A DNA stretch of 64,000 nt from the NCBI RefSeq assembly GCF_019443505.1, contig NZ_CP080377.1, forward strand, positions 1 to 64,000. The letters run 5' to 3'. Positions 27,570-37,347 of this stretch are shown piece after piece. Every line of letters starts with the position of its first letter. The stretch's first letter is position 1. A model generated the notes under the pieces. That model was not told where the DNA came from, made no database searches, and worked only from the letters and a program-made list of their open reading frames with translations. The position numbers and the translations under genes were made by a program. The stretch comes from Janthinobacterium sp. PAMC25594 (GTDB lineage Bacteria; Pseudomonadota; Gammaproteobacteria; Burkholderiales; Burkholderiaceae_D).

Positions 27570-28220
27570 ATGATCAGTGACTTTTCCTGGGATAACCTGC
27601 AATTTCTGCTCGAGGCCACGCGCTGGACCATCGGCCTGTCGCTGATCGTCTTCATCACGGGCGGCATCGCCGGCTTCGCCGTGGCGCTGCTGCGCACGAC
27701 GCGCAGCCCGGTCCTGCGTTTCATCAGCGCCATGTACATCCAGCTGGTCCAGGGCACGCCCGTGCTGATCGTGCTGTTCCTTACCTATTACGGTCTGGCA
27801 CTGTTCGGCTACAAGCTGTCGCCGATCATCGCGGCCGGCGCGGCGATGACGATCTTTGCCAGCGCCTATCTGGGCGAGATCTGGCGCGGCTGCATCGAAG
27901 GCGTGCAGCGGCAGCAGTGGGAGGCATCGGCCGCGCTGGCGCTGAACCGCTACCAGCAGCTGCGCTACGTCATCCTGCCGCAGGCGCTGCGCCATTCGCT
28001 GCCGCCGACGGTGGGCTTCATGGTGCAGATCATCAAGAATACCTCGATCACCTCGATCATCGGCGTGGTGGAACTGACGCGCGCAGGGCAACTGGTCAGC
28101 AACGCGACCTTCCTGCCCTTCATCGTCTTCCCCGTCGTCGCCCTGATCTACTTCGCGATGTGCTATCCGCTGTCGCGCTACAGCCATTCACTGGAAAGGA
28201 AATTCCATGCCCATCGTTGA
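27570..28220 (+). CDS. ABC transporter permease (HisQ/GlnP type) 2
   Basis: 216 residues, five membrane helices. MYIQLVQGTPVLIVLFLTYYG is the family block, and the EAA loop is QQWEASAALALNRYQQLRYVILP. It overlaps the ATPase gene by 14 bp, which suggests translational coupling. Together the two permeases form the inner-membrane channel for the ligand carried by the upstream binding protein. Confidence 0.9.
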   Translation: MISDFSWDNLQFLLEATRWTIGLSLIVFITGGIAGFAVALLRTTRSPVLRFISAMYIQLVQGTPVLIVLFLTYYGLALFGYKLSPIIAAGAAMTIFASAYLGEIWRGCIEGVQRQQWEASAALALNRYQQLRYVILPQALRHSLPPTVGFMVQIIKNTSITSIIGVVELTRAGQLVSNATFLPFIVFPVVALIYFAMCYPLSRYSHSLERKFHAHR

Positions 28221-28941
28221 AATCGACAATATCAGCAAGAGCTTCGGCGCCAATCACGTGCTCAAGGGCGTCTCGTTCGCCGTCGAGCGGGGGCAGGTGA
28301 TCGCCGTGATCGGCCGCAGCGGTTCCGGCAAGAGCACCATGCTGCGCTGTATCAACGGCCTGGAAACCATCGACAGCGGCAGCATCGTCGTGGCCGGTCA
28401 TACGCTGACGGCGCGCCAGGAGCATCTGCTCGACTTGCGCAAGGATGTCGGCATGGTTTTCCAGAGCTACAACCTGTTCCCCCACCTGACCGTGGAAGAA
28501 AACGTCATGCTGGCGCCGCGCATCGTCAAGAAGGTGCCCGACGCGCAAGGCCGCGCCACGGCGCTGCGCGTGCTCAAGCAGGTGGGCCTCGATCACAAGC
28601 GCGAGGCCTATCCCGAGCAGCTGTCGGGCGGCCAGCAGCAGCGCGTGGCGATCGCCCGTTCGCTGGCGATGGAGCCGCAGGTGATGCTGTTCGACGAAGT
28701 GACGTCGGCGCTCGACCCGGAACTGACGCAGGAAGTGCTGAAGGTGATGGAAGAGCTGGCGCAGGCCGGCATGACGATGCTGCTGGTGACGCACGAGATG
28801 GAGTTCGCGCGGCGCATGGCCCACGTCACCGTCTTCATGCATGAAGGGAAGGTGTGGGAGAGCGGGCCGTCGGAAGCGTTTTTCAGCAACCCGCAAACGC
28901 CCGAAGCGCGCCAGTTCGTCGGCGCGGGAGCGATCAAATGA
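28207..28941 (+). CDS. ABC transporter ATP-binding protein (GlnQ type)
   Basis: 244 residues. Walker A GRSGSGKST, Q-loop VFQSYNLFPHLT, signature LSGGQQQRVAIARSLA, Walker B VMLFDEVTSALDPE, and switch His in LLVTHEMEFARRM. It powers the two permeases from the cytosolic face. This subfamily normally serves polar amino acids, but the neighbours are sugar-catabolic. Its stop overlaps the next start (ATGA). Confidence 0.95.
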   Translation: MPIVEIDNISKSFGANHVLKGVSFAVERGQVIAVIGRSGSGKSTMLRCINGLETIDSGSIVVAGHTLTARQEHLLDLRKDVGMVFQSYNLFPHLTVEENVMLAPRIVKKVPDAQGRATALRVLKQVGLDHKREAYPEQLSGGQQQRVAIARSLAMEPQVMLFDEVTSALDPELTQEVLKVMEELAQAGMTMLLVTHEMEFARRMAHVTVFMHEGKVWESGPSEAFFSNPQTPEARQFVGAGAIK

Positions 28942-29684
28942 GCCCCGTCCTGGTGGCGGCGTCGGCCTACGGCGCAAGCAGGGTAAGGCAGCTGGGGCAA
29001 AGCCATTTCATCGACGTGGTGGCCGATGCGGGCGGCGCCGGCATCGAGATTCGCCGCGAACTGTTCACCTCCGACCTGCCGGACCTGGCGCGCATGGGCG
29101 CGGCGGTGGCCGCGCGCGGCCTGTACTCGGTGTATTCCACGCCCATCGAATTGTGGGACGCGGACGGACTGCTGCGGCAGGAGCTGCTGCGGCAGATGCT
29201 GGACGAGGCGGCGCGCCTGGGGGCGCGCTACCTGAAGGTGTCGCTGGGCCATTACCCGGCCGCGCCGGACTTGCCGGCCTTGAAGGCCCAGCTGGCGGCC
29301 GCGCCCGTGGCGCTGCTGGTGGAAAACGACCAGACGGCCCATGGAGGCGCGCTGGCACCGATGGCGCGCTTCCTGGCTGCGGCGCGCGAGATCGGGCTGC
29401 CGGTGGGGCTGACCTTCGACATCGGCAACTGGCGCTGGGTGGGCGAGGATGCGCAGCAGGCGGCGCGCCTGCTGGCGCCGTACGTGCGCTATGTGCACTG
29501 CAAGGCCGTCCTGGAGGACGCGGGGCGGCTGTCGGCCTGCGCCGTCTCCGATGCCGATCCCGCATGGCGCGCCGTCTTCGCGCATTTCGCGCCGGGCGTG
29601 CAGCGGGCCATCGAATTTCCGCTGGAAGGCACCGACCTGGTGGCCGAAACGGGCCGCTACATCCAGATGCTGGAGGCCGCATGA
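28938..29684 (+). CDS. Sugar phosphate isomerase/epimerase (TIM barrel)
   Basis: 248 residues from the ATG at 28938, which overlaps the ATPase stop as ATGA. The barrel motifs of the AP-endonuclease-2-like family are visible: AGGAGIEIRRELF, LGARYLKVSLGHYP, VALLVENDQTAHGG (metal-binding Glu), GLTFDIGNWRWVGED (metal-binding Asp), VRYVHCKAV (metal-binding His) and AIEFPLEGTDLV. It probably isomerises or epimerises the imported sugar or its oxidised form. It overlaps the following kinase gene by 4 bp. Confidence 0.85.
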   Translation: MSPVLVAASAYGASRVRQLGQSHFIDVVADAGGAGIEIRRELFTSDLPDLARMGAAVAARGLYSVYSTPIELWDADGLLRQELLRQMLDEAARLGARYLKVSLGHYPAAPDLPALKAQLAAAPVALLVENDQTAHGGALAPMARFLAAAREIGLPVGLTFDIGNWRWVGEDAQQAARLLAPYVRYVHCKAVLEDAGRLSACAVSDADPAWRAVFAHFAPGVQRAIEFPLEGTDLVAETGRYIQMLEAA

Positions 29685-30667
29685 GGGAACAAGAACTGCG
29701 CCAAAAGGAAATTCACGGGGTGCACGCGCTCGACGTCGTCACCTACGGCGAGGCGATGGCGATGTTCGTTGCCGAGGAAACGGGGGACCTGGCGGCCGTG
29801 GCGCATTTCACGCGCCGATTGGCCGGCGCCGAGACGAATGTCGCCATCGGCCTGGCGCGCCTGGGCTTGAAAGTCGGCTGGCTCAGCCGCGTGGGCGACG
29901 ATTCCTTCGGCCGCTTCATCCGCGCCAGCGTGCAGGCCGAGGGCGTCGATTGCAGCCGGGTCGTCACCGTCGCCGGCCAGACCAGCGCCTTCCAGCTCAA
30001 GGCCCGGGCCGAGAACGGCGCCGATCCGATGGTCGAGTACTTCCGCAAGGGTTCCGCCGCCAGCCGGCTGGCGCCCGAGCACTTCGACCCCGCCTATTTC
30101 CTGTCGGCGCGCCATCTGCACGCCACGGGCGTGGCGGCGGCGCTGTCCGCCACCAGCCTGGCGTTTGCCGGCCAGGCCATCGACTTCATGCGCGAGCATG
30201 GCCGCACGGTGTCGTTCGACCCGAACCTGCGGCCCACGCTGTGGCCATCGCAAGCCGTCATGGTCGAGCAGATCAACCGCCTCGCCTGCAAGGCCGACTG
30301 GGTGCTGCCCGGCCTGGGAGAGGGAAAAATCCTCACCGGCCACGACTTGCCGCACGACATCGCCGGCTTTTATCTGCAGCGCGGCGCGCGCCTGGTGGTC
30401 ATCAAGCTGGGCGCCGATGGCGCCTATTACCGCACGGCCGATGGCGACAGCGGCACGGTGCCGGGCGAGCGCGTGGCCAATGTGGTCGACACGGTGGGCG
30501 CCGGCGACGGCTTCGCGGCCGGCCTGGTCAGCGCCTTGCTGGAAGGCTTGCCGCTGGCGCAGGCGGTAGGGCGCGCCAACCGGGTCGGCGCCTTCGCCAT
30601 CCAGGTGGCCGGCGACATGGAAGGCTTGCCGACCCGCGCCCAGCTCGACGCGCTGGTCCCATCTTGA
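29681..30667 (+). CDS. PfkB-family sugar kinase (2-keto-3-deoxygluconate kinase-like)
   Basis: 328 residues, starting at an ATGA overlap. DVVTYGEAMAMFVAEETGDL and RRLAGAETNVAIGLARLGLKVGWLSRVGDDSFG form the substrate end. SFDPNLRPTLW and the C-terminal signature VVDTVGAGDGFAAGLVSALLEG carry the ATP site and the catalytic Asp. The sequence is closest by eye to KdgK, which phosphorylates 2-keto-3-deoxygluconate for the Entner-Doudoroff route; related kinases act on 2-ketogluconate or fructose. With the neighbouring 2-ketoacid reductase, a sugar acid substrate is likely. Confidence 0.87.
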   Translation: MREQELRQKEIHGVHALDVVTYGEAMAMFVAEETGDLAAVAHFTRRLAGAETNVAIGLARLGLKVGWLSRVGDDSFGRFIRASVQAEGVDCSRVVTVAGQTSAFQLKARAENGADPMVEYFRKGSAASRLAPEHFDPAYFLSARHLHATGVAAALSATSLAFAGQAIDFMREHGRTVSFDPNLRPTLWPSQAVMVEQINRLACKADWVLPGLGEGKILTGHDLPHDIAGFYLQRGARLVVIKLGADGAYYRTADGDSGTVPGERVANVVDTVGAGDGFAAGLVSALLEGLPLAQAVGRANRVGAFAIQVAGDMEGLPTRAQLDALVPS

Positions 30668-30686
30668 ATCGAACAGGGGAAAACTC

Positions 30687-31646
30687 GTGAAAAAACATGT
30701 GGTTGTGTATAAAAAACTGGCCGAGCCGCTGCTGGCGCGCCTGCGCGCCGAATGCGAGGTGACGTACTTCGAGGCGATCGATGCGGGCAACCGCGCCGCG
30801 TTCGCCGCCGCCATCCGCGGCGCGCATGGCTTGCTGGGCGCCAGCGTGCGCCTGGACCGCGAACTGCTGGACCCGGCCTTGGACCTGCGCATCATTTCCA
30901 CCATATCGGTGGGCGTCGACCAGTTCGACGTCGATTACCTGCGCGAACGGGGCATCTTGCTGGCCAATACGCCGGACGTGCTGACGGAAACGACGGCCGA
31001 CACGATCTTCGCGTTGATCCTGGCCAGCGCGCGGAGGGTCGTCGAACTGGCCGAATTCGTCAAGGCGGGGCGCTGGACGCGCAGCGTGGGCGAAAGCCAG
31101 TATGGCGTCAACGTGCACGGCAAAACCATCGGCATGCTGGGCATGGGCCGCATCGGCCGCGCCGTCGCCCGCCGCGCCGCGCTGGGCTTCGGCATGCAGG
31201 TGCTGTACGTGAACGGCGAAGCCGTGCCCGAGGTGGAAGCGGCGCTGGGCGCGCACCAGGTGGCGCTCGATCACTTGCTGGCCAAGTCGGATTTCGTCTG
31301 CGTCGTGCTGCCGCTAACGGCGCAGACGGAACGCATGATGGGCCGGCGCGAATTCGCGCTGATGCGCCCCGGCGCCATCTTCATCAACGGCTCGCGCGGG
31401 CGCATCGTCGACGAGGCGGCGCTGATCGAGGCGCTGCAGCAGGGCACCATCCACGGCGCCGGTCTCGACGTGTTCGAGCGCGAACCGCTGGCGCCGGACA
31501 ATCCGCTGCCCGGCATGGCCAATGTGGTGGCGCTGCCGCATATCGGCTCGGCCACGCACGAAACGCGCTACGCCATGGCGCAGCAGGCGGTGGACAATTT
31601 GCTGGCCGGCCTGCGCGGCGAGCGTCCGCGCCACCTGGTCAGCTAA
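30687..31646 (+). CDS. D-2-hydroxyacid dehydrogenase (GhrB/2-ketogluconate reductase type)
   Basis: 319 residues. The NAD(P) site is TIGMLGMGRIGRAVARRAA. The catalytic Arg is in NGSRGRIVDEAALIEAL, the Glu in GAGLDVFEREPL and the His in ALPHIGSATHETR. TISVGVDQFDVDYLRERGI and NTPDVLTETTADTIFALIL are typical of the glyoxylate/hydroxypyruvate/2-ketogluconate reductase branch. It would interconvert a 2-keto sugar acid with its hydroxy form in the cytosol. It follows the kinase after 19 bp and has a GGGGAAA ribosome site. Confidence 0.88.
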   Translation: MKKHVVVYKKLAEPLLARLRAECEVTYFEAIDAGNRAAFAAAIRGAHGLLGASVRLDRELLDPALDLRIISTISVGVDQFDVDYLRERGILLANTPDVLTETTADTIFALILASARRVVELAEFVKAGRWTRSVGESQYGVNVHGKTIGMLGMGRIGRAVARRAALGFGMQVLYVNGEAVPEVEAALGAHQVALDHLLAKSDFVCVVLPLTAQTERMMGRREFALMRPGAIFINGSRGRIVDEAALIEALQQGTIHGAGLDVFEREPLAPDNPLPGMANVVALPHIGSATHETRYAMAQQAVDNLLAGLRGERPRHLVS

Positions 31647-31679
31647 GAATAGCATTTGAAAAAATAGACAGGGCAAGAC

Positions 31680-32702
31680 ATGAAGAACAAGGTAGCAAGA
31701 GCAATGATCATCGGCGCGGGCGCCTGCGGCGGCCTGTGCTCGGCGCAGTCAAACGTGGCCATGTACGGCATCGCGGACCTGGGTGTGGTGTCCGAGAGCG
31801 GCGGCCCCGGCGGCAGGGTACTCAAGCTGACCAGCGGCATCGCCAACGGTTCGCGGCTCGGTTTCAAGGGCAGCGAAGACCTGGGCGGCGGCATGACGGC
31901 GATCTTTACGATGGATGCGGGCATCCTGGCCGACACGGGCGCTTCGGCCCAGGGCGGCCTGCTGTTCGGACGCCAGGCCTTCATCGGCCTCGCCGGCGCG
32001 GCGGGCACCTTGCGGCTGGGCCGCCAGTACACCTTCATCGATTCCAGCCTGGGCGCGCTGGACCCGTTCTACCTGGGTTTTGCTGGCAGGATGAGCAATG
32101 TCTTCACGGCCGGCTACATCAGCCGCGTCGACAACAGCATCACCTACAGCTCGCCCGTGCGCGGGGGCTTGTCCGGCGAACTGGCGTACGGCTTCGGCGA
32201 AGTGCCCGGCGACGCGGCTGCCAGGCGCTACATGGGCGCGGCGGCCACCTATGCCAGCGGGCCGCTGTATGTGCGCATGGCGCACCAGGACGCCAACACC
32301 TTGTCAACCGCGCTGGTGGCGGGGACGGCGAGAAACACGGTGCTGGGCGCCACCTGGGACTTCGGCGTGGTCAAGGCGCATGGCGCCGTCGCCGTCAGCA
32401 AGAGCACGGCGGGCGCCGCCACCACGGTCGACAGCGCGGACCTGATGCTGGGCGCCACCGTGCCGGTGGGCCCGCACCGCGTCCTGTTCTCGTACGTGCG
32501 GCGCGATGACCGGCGCGCCGCCAACGGCGACGCTACCCAGATCGGCATCGGCTACACCTACGCGCTGTCGAAGCGCAGCACCTTGTATGCGGCCTACGCG
32601 CATATCGACAACCGCAACGGCGCCGCCTACCTGGTGGGCAACGCCACCGACAACGGCACCGGCAACCAGGCCTGGAACCTGGGCCTGCGCCACACTTTTT
32701 AA
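31680..32702 (+). CDS. Outer-membrane porin (general betaproteobacterial type)
   Basis: 340 residues with a signal peptide ending near GLCSAQ. NVAMYGIADLGV is the first strand of betaproteobacterial trimeric porins, and GSRLGFKGSEDLGGGMTAIF and LFGRQAFIGLAGAAGTLRLG are conserved blocks. The protein ends in the strand NLGLRHTF with terminal Phe, as needed for BAM insertion. Placed between the reductase and oxidoreductase genes of the same operon, it probably gives the operon's substrate passage through the outer membrane. Confidence 0.92.
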   Translation: MKNKVARAMIIGAGACGGLCSAQSNVAMYGIADLGVVSESGGPGGRVLKLTSGIANGSRLGFKGSEDLGGGMTAIFTMDAGILADTGASAQGGLLFGRQAFIGLAGAAGTLRLGRQYTFIDSSLGALDPFYLGFAGRMSNVFTAGYISRVDNSITYSSPVRGGLSGELAYGFGEVPGDAAARRYMGAAATYASGPLYVRMAHQDANTLSTALVAGTARNTVLGATWDFGVVKAHGAVAVSKSTAGAATTVDSADLMLGATVPVGPHRVLFSYVRRDDRRAANGDATQIGIGYTYALSKRSTLYAAYAHIDNRNGAAYLVGNATDNGTGNQAWNLGLRHTF

Positions 32703-32714
32703 CGGGAGAATCGA

Positions 32715-33716
32715 ATGAAGAAGATCGGATGGATTTTGGTCGGCGCCAGCACCGTGGCGCGCGAATGGATGGTCGATGCGATCCGCCAGCAGGGCGATGC
32801 GGAGGTGCTGGCCGTGGTCAGCCGGGACGCCGCGCGCGGCGCCGCCTTTGCCGGGCAGTTCGGCATCGCCGCCAGTTATACAGACCTCGATGCGGCGCTG
32901 GCCCATCCGGGCGCGGATGCCGTGTACATCAGCACCACCAACGAATGGCATATGGCGCAGACCTTGCAGGCGGCGCGCGCCGGCAAGCACGTGCTGTGCG
33001 AGAAGCCGCTGGCGCTGAACCTGGACGACGCCCGCCGCATGGTCGACGGCTGCGCCGAAGCGGGCGTGGTGCTGGGGATTAACCACCACCTGCGCAACGC
33101 CGCCACGCACGGCAAGGTGCGCGAGCTGATACGCGCGGGCGAGATCGGCCAGCCCCTGTATTGCCGCGTGCTGCACGCGAACAACCTGCCGCAGCACCTG
33201 CGCGGCTGGCGCCTGGACGCGCCGGAGTCGGGCGGCGTCACGCTCGACATGTTCGTGCACGACGTCGACACCCTGCGCTTCCTGCTCGATTCGGAGCCGC
33301 GCCACGTCACGGCCTGCGCCACCAGCGGCGGCATGACGGTGGCCGGGCTGGAAGAGGGCCTGATGGCCGTCATCGAGTTCGACAACGGCACCCTGGTGCA
33401 GGTGCACGACGCATACAACGCGCCGCATTCGCTGTCCGGCGTGGAAATCATCGGCAGCAAGGGCACCATCTTCGCCACCGGCGTCATGACGCAGCGCCCC
33501 GTCGGCAGCGTCTGCCTGACGCGCGACGACGGCAGCGTCGACATCCCCGTCGAGCATGAAAACCTGTACGTGCGCTCGGTGCGCGCCTTCCAGCGCGCCA
33601 TGCGCGGCGACGGGCAGCCGGCCGCCACCGGCGACGACGGCATGCGCGCGCTGGCCACGGCGCTGGCGGCGCAGCAGGCCAGCCGCAGCCACCAGCGCGT
33701 GACCCTGGCCGGCTGA
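32715..33716 (+). CDS. Gfo/Idh/MocA-family oxidoreductase
   Basis: 333 residues. The N-terminal Rossmann fold begins IGWILVGASTVAREWMVDA. GADAVYISTTNEWHMAQTL and HVLCEKPLALNLDDAR carry the family's EKP motif with the conserved Lys. LDMFVHDVDTLRFLL supplies the catalytic DxxxHD-like His. Substrates of the family are sugars, inositols and sugar acids, oxidised with NAD(P). Last gene of the operon, 12 bp after the porin and followed by a terminator. Confidence 0.9.
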   Translation: MKKIGWILVGASTVAREWMVDAIRQQGDAEVLAVVSRDAARGAAFAGQFGIAASYTDLDAALAHPGADAVYISTTNEWHMAQTLQAARAGKHVLCEKPLALNLDDARRMVDGCAEAGVVLGINHHLRNAATHGKVRELIRAGEIGQPLYCRVLHANNLPQHLRGWRLDAPESGGVTLDMFVHDVDTLRFLLDSEPRHVTACATSGGMTVAGLEEGLMAVIEFDNGTLVQVHDAYNAPHSLSGVEIIGSKGTIFATGVMTQRPVGSVCLTRDDGSVDIPVEHENLYVRSVRAFQRAMRGDGQPAATGDDGMRALATALAAQQASRSHQRVTLAG

Positions 33717-33734
33717 TAGCTGGCCGCACAAGTA

Positions 33735-33774
33735 AAAAAGCCGCCTGATCGCAAAATCAGGCGGCTTTTTATCG
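33735..33774. terminator. Bidirectional rho-independent terminator
   Basis: A 15-bp perfect stem (aaaaagccgcctgat / atcaggcggcttttt) with a 6-base loop lies between the convergent oxidoreductase and lysS genes. It has T runs on both strands and closes both operons. Confidence 0.95.
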
Positions 33775-33788
33775 GCTTGCGTCCGGGA

Positions 33789-35318
33789 TTAGTCTTCGCG
33801 GCGCAAATGCGGGAACAGCAAGACATCGCGGATGTTCGGCGAATCCGTGATGATCATCATCAGGCGGTCGATGCCGATGCCGCAGCCGCCGGCTGGCGGC
33901 ATGCCGTATTCCAGCGCGCGGATGTAGTCGGCGTCGTAGAACATCGCCTCTTCATCGCCGGCGTCCTTGGCGGCGACTTGCGCCAGGAAGCGGGCCGACT
34001 GGTCTTCCGCATCGTTCAACTCGGAGAAGCCGTTGGCGATCTCGCGGCCCACCATGAACAGTTCAAAGCGTTCGGTGATGCCGGCCACCGTGTCGGAAGC
34101 GCGCGCCAGTGGCGACACTTCGACCGGATAGTCGATGATGTAGGTCGGTTCCCACAGCTGCGCTTCCGCCGTCTCTTCGAACAGCGCCAGTTGCAGCGCG
34201 CCCAGGCCGGCCGTGGCGAACGGCTTGACGCCGAATTTCTTCAGCTCTTCCTTGATGAATTCGGCATCGTTCAACTGCTCGGCTGTGTAGCCCGGCGCGT
34301 ACTTGTTGATCGCTTCGACGATGGTCAGGCGGTGGAACGGTTTTGCCAAATCGAGTTCGCGGCCGCCGTAGGTCAGGGTGGCGGTGCCGTGCGCGTCGAT
34401 GGCGGCCTGGCGGATGACGGCTTCCGTGAAATCCATCAGCCATTTGTAGTCGGTGTAGGCCGCGTAGAATTCCATCATCGTGAATTCAGGGTTGTGACGG
34501 ATCGACACGCCTTCGTTACGGAAGTTGCGGTTGATTTCGAACACTCGGTCGAAGCCGCCCACCACCAGGCGCTTCAGGTACAGCTCGGGCGCGATGCGCA
34601 GGAACATTTGCATGTCCAGCGCATTGTGGTGCGTGATGAACGGCTTGGCCGCCGCGCCGCCCGGGATCGTGTGCAGCATCGGCGTTTCCACTTCCATGAA
34701 CTCGTTCTTTTCCATGAAGCGGCGGATCGACGAGATGGCGGCGGTACGCGCCTTGAAGGTGCGGCGCGTCTCTTCGTTCATGATCAGGTCGACGTAGCGC
34801 TGGCGGTACTTCGTTTCCTGATCGGCCAGGCCGTGGAATTTGTCCGGCAGCGGGCGCAGCGACTTGGTGATCAGGCGCAGTTGCGTGACCTTGATGGTCA
34901 GTTCGTCCGTCTTGGTCTTGAACAGCGTGCCCGTCACGCCCAGGATATCGCCCAGGTCATAGTGGTGCAGGGCGGCCATGGCCGCTTCGCCGGTGAGATC
35001 AAGCGTGGCGTAGATCTGGATGCGGCCGTCGGCTTTCGGGCCGGAAGCGTCTTGCAGCGTGGCGAAGGCGGCTTTCTTGCCCGCTTCGCGCTTGAGCATC
35101 ATGCGGCCGGCCAGCACCACGGTGACAGGTTCGGCTTCCAGCTCTTCGCGCGTCTTGCTGCCGTATTGCGCGTGCAGATCGGCCGCCTTGTGCTCGGGGC
35201 GGAAATCGTTCGGGAAGGCGATGCCTTGTTCGCGCAGTGCGGCCAGCTTGACGCGGCGCTCGGCGATGATCTTGTTTTCATCGGGGGCGGCGGCTTGTTC
35301 TTGGATATCCGTAGTCAT
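33789..35318 (-). CDS. lysS: Lysyl-tRNA synthetase, class II
   Basis: 509 residues from the ATG at 35318 ([17 protein letters not shown]), the normal length and start for bacterial LysS. The OB-fold anticodon domain comes first. Motif 2 is [20 protein letters not shown] and motif 3 is [20 protein letters not shown]. The enzyme charges tRNA-Lys in the cytosol. The reading frame is open upstream into the HAD phosphatase gene with no stop between them, so a 749-residue fusion is possible. The presence of a conventional LysS start and a short GAAG before it argues that LysS can also be made alone. Confidence 0.95.
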   Translation of the reverse strand: MTTDIQEQAAAPDENKIIAERRVKLAALREQGIAFPNDFRPEHKAADLHAQYGSKTREELEAEPVTVVLAGRMMLKREAGKKAAFATLQDASGPKADGRIQIYATLDLTGEAAMAALHHYDLGDILGVTGTLFKTKTDELTIKVTQLRLITKSLRPLPDKFHGLADQETKYRQRYVDLIMNEETRRTFKARTAAISSIRRFMEKNEFMEVETPMLHTIPGGAAAKPFITHHNALDMQMFLRIAPELYLKRLVVGGFDRVFEINRNFRNEGVSIRHNPEFTMMEFYAAYTDYKWLMDFTEAVIRQAAIDAHGTATLTYGGRELDLAKPFHRLTIVEAINKYAPGYTAEQLNDAEFIKEELKKFGVKPFATAGLGALQLALFEETAEAQLWEPTYIIDYPVEVSPLARASDTVAGITERFELFMVGREIANGFSELNDAEDQSARFLAQVAAKDAGDEEAMFYDADYIRALEYGMPPAGGCGIGIDRLMMIITDSPNIRDVLLFPHLRRED

Positions 35319-36038
35319 GGTGTTCTTCGTTGGTGATGATTGATGATGTGGTGCCAGCGCTGGCGCCACGCTGGCAAACAGTGCGTCGACGTCGAGTGCG
35401 GAGAAATCCGGCACGATGGCAATGACGTTGTCGAAGGCGGCAAACGCTTCGGCCGGCAGGGTGGTGGTGAGCACCACGACGCGCATGCCGGCACGGCGCG
35501 CCGCTTCCACGCCCAGGGGCGCGTCTTCAAAGACGATGCAGTTGTGCGGCAGCGCGCCGGCCAGCTGCGCGCCTTTCAGGAAAACGTCCGGGTGCGGCTT
35601 GCCCCGTTCCACGTCGGCGGCGCCGACGATGGCGTCGAAGCGGTGGCGCAGCTCCAGGCCGTCGAGCGTGAACGCGATGTTCTCGTCCGGCGCGGCGGTG
35701 CCCACCACCAGTCCCACTCCAGCCTGGCGCGCGCTGGCGATCAGCCGGTCGAAGCCAAGCACCGTGGCCAGGTGCGGGGCATACAGTTCGCGGTAGACGA
35801 CTTCCTTTTCAGCCAGCAGGGTGACGTGGTCGGCGTCCGCGCCCAGGTACTGGGCGATGATTTCGTGTCCCTGCCGTCCTGCCGTGTCGCGGAAAAAGGC
35901 ATCCGCATCCAGCGCATGGCCGTGGCGTTCAAAGAACGCCAGCCACGATGTCGTGTGGAAGGCCATGTTGTCGACGATCGTGCCATCCATGTCGAACAGG
36001 AAGGCGCGCTGCGCCAGCGCCGGAGCGGATGCATTCAT
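35319..36038 (-). CDS. HAD phosphatase (beta-phosphoglucomutase-like), in frame with lysS
   Basis: 240 residues before the LysS Met. Motif I is [20 protein letters not shown], motif [15 protein letters not shown], motif III with [13 protein letters not shown] and motif [19 protein letters not shown], the set of subfamily IA phosphatases related to beta-phosphoglucomutase and YqaB. The natural end is around [17 protein letters not shown], after which a Pro/His/Ser-rich stretch runs straight into LysS without a stop. It begins 3 bp after the prfB stop, with AAGG overlapping that stop. A shift of frame near the end would give a TGA overlapping the lysS ATG, so an indel could have created the fusion. 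Substrate unknown. Confidence 0.85.
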
Positions 36039-36040
36039 CC

Positions 36041-37145
36041 TTATACGCCTTGCTTGAGCGAGGCGGAAATGAACTCGTCGATGTCGCCATCGAGCACGCC
36101 CTTGGTATTGCCCGTCTCGAAACCGGTGCGCAAGTCCTTGATGCGGGACTGGTCCAGCACGTAGGAGCGGATCTGGTGGCCCCAGCCCACGTCCGTTTTC
36201 GAGTCTTCCAGCTTTTGCTGCTCGCTCATGCGCTTGCGCAGTTCATGCTCGTACAGTTTGGCTTTCAGCATTTCCATCGCTTCGGCGCGGTTGCGGTGCT
36301 GCGAACGGTCGTTCTGGCACTGCACCACGATGCCGGTCGGCGCATGGGTCATGCGGACGGCGGAGTCGGTCTTGTTGATGTGCTGACCGCCGGCGCCCGA
36401 CGCGCGGTAGGTATCGACGCGGATATCGGCCGGGTTGACGTCGATCTCGATCGAATCGTCGACTTCGGGATACACGAACAGCGACGTAAACGAGGTGTGG
36501 CGGCCGTTGGCCGAGTCGAACGGCGACTTGCGCACCAGGCGGTGCACGCCCGTTTCCGTGCGCAGGAAGCCGTAGGCGTGATCGCCCTCGACCTTCAGGG
36601 TGGCCGTCTTGATGCCGGCGACCTCGCCGTCGGACTGCTCGAGGATTTCGACCTTGAAGCCCTTGCGTTCGCAATAGCGCAGGTACTGGCGCAGCAGCAT
36701 CGAAGCCCAGTCCTGGGCTTCCGTACCGCCGGCGCCGGCCTGGATGTCGATGAAGCAGTTGTTCGGGTCCATCGGATTGTTGAACATCCGGCGGAACTCC
36801 ATGCTCTCGATGACCTTGCGGATTTCCTGCACGTCCTGCTCGATCGCTTCCAGCGTCTCGTCGTCGCCTTCTTCGCGGGCCATGTCGAACAGGTCGCGGG
36901 TGTCGCGCAGGTCGGCATCGGCCTTGGTCAGCGTGAAGACGATCGCTTCCAGCGCCTTCTTCTCTTTACCGAGGTCCTGGGCGCGCTTGGGATCGTTCCA
37001 GACGGTTGGATCTTCCAGCTCTTCGTTGACTTGCTCTAGTTTCTCCGACTTGACAGTGAAGTCAAAGATACCTCCGAAGTTCGGCTTCGCGGACCGTCAG
37101 GTCGTTCAGCAGGGCGGAGATGATATTGAGGCGTTCGGCTTCCAT
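36041..37145 (-). CDS. prfB: Peptide chain release factor 2 (programmed +1 frameshift)
   Basis: RF2 ends translation at UGA and UAA. The start codon at 37145 opens a 27-codon frame ([17 protein letters not shown]...) that stops at TGA (37062-37064). Slipping +1 at CTT-TGA-C continues as [19 protein letters not shown] and then the rest, giving about 367 residues. The GGAGG just upstream acts as the internal Shine-Dalgarno element known for this autoregulatory frameshift. The stop-recognition tripeptide SPF is in [15 protein letters not shown], and the catalytic GGQ is in [16 protein letters not shown]. It heads the prfB-HAD-lysS transcription unit. Confidence 0.97.
37061..37080 (-). promoter_or_regulatory. 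prfB recoding site
   Basis: On the minus strand GGAGGTATCTTTGAC combines a Shine-Dalgarno-like GGAGG, the slippery CTT and the in-frame TGA followed by C. This is the classical RF2 site where low RF2 favours the +1 shift. Confidence 0.95.
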
Positions 37146-37347
37146 AATGTTCTGGTCTTCTATGGTGAAATCAAACCTTGGATTATACGCGAGCGTTGCC
37201 GGTTTCCGCTGCCGCTGCGGCGCAATTGCTGTTGCAGGAGACAATAAAATCGTCATTTTGCTGTATTTGCGACAATATTTTTGCCTTGAAGATGGCTGGC
37301 GTGCTGCGTATGATGCTGGCGATATTGTCTTTCCACAGGAACATCTC

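Noticed and set aside
28841..29680. Possible large fusion reading into the sugar kinase from upstream
   Set aside because: The open frame continues upstream only in the shadow of the isomerase gene. The kinase family starts at the ATGA overlap at 29681.
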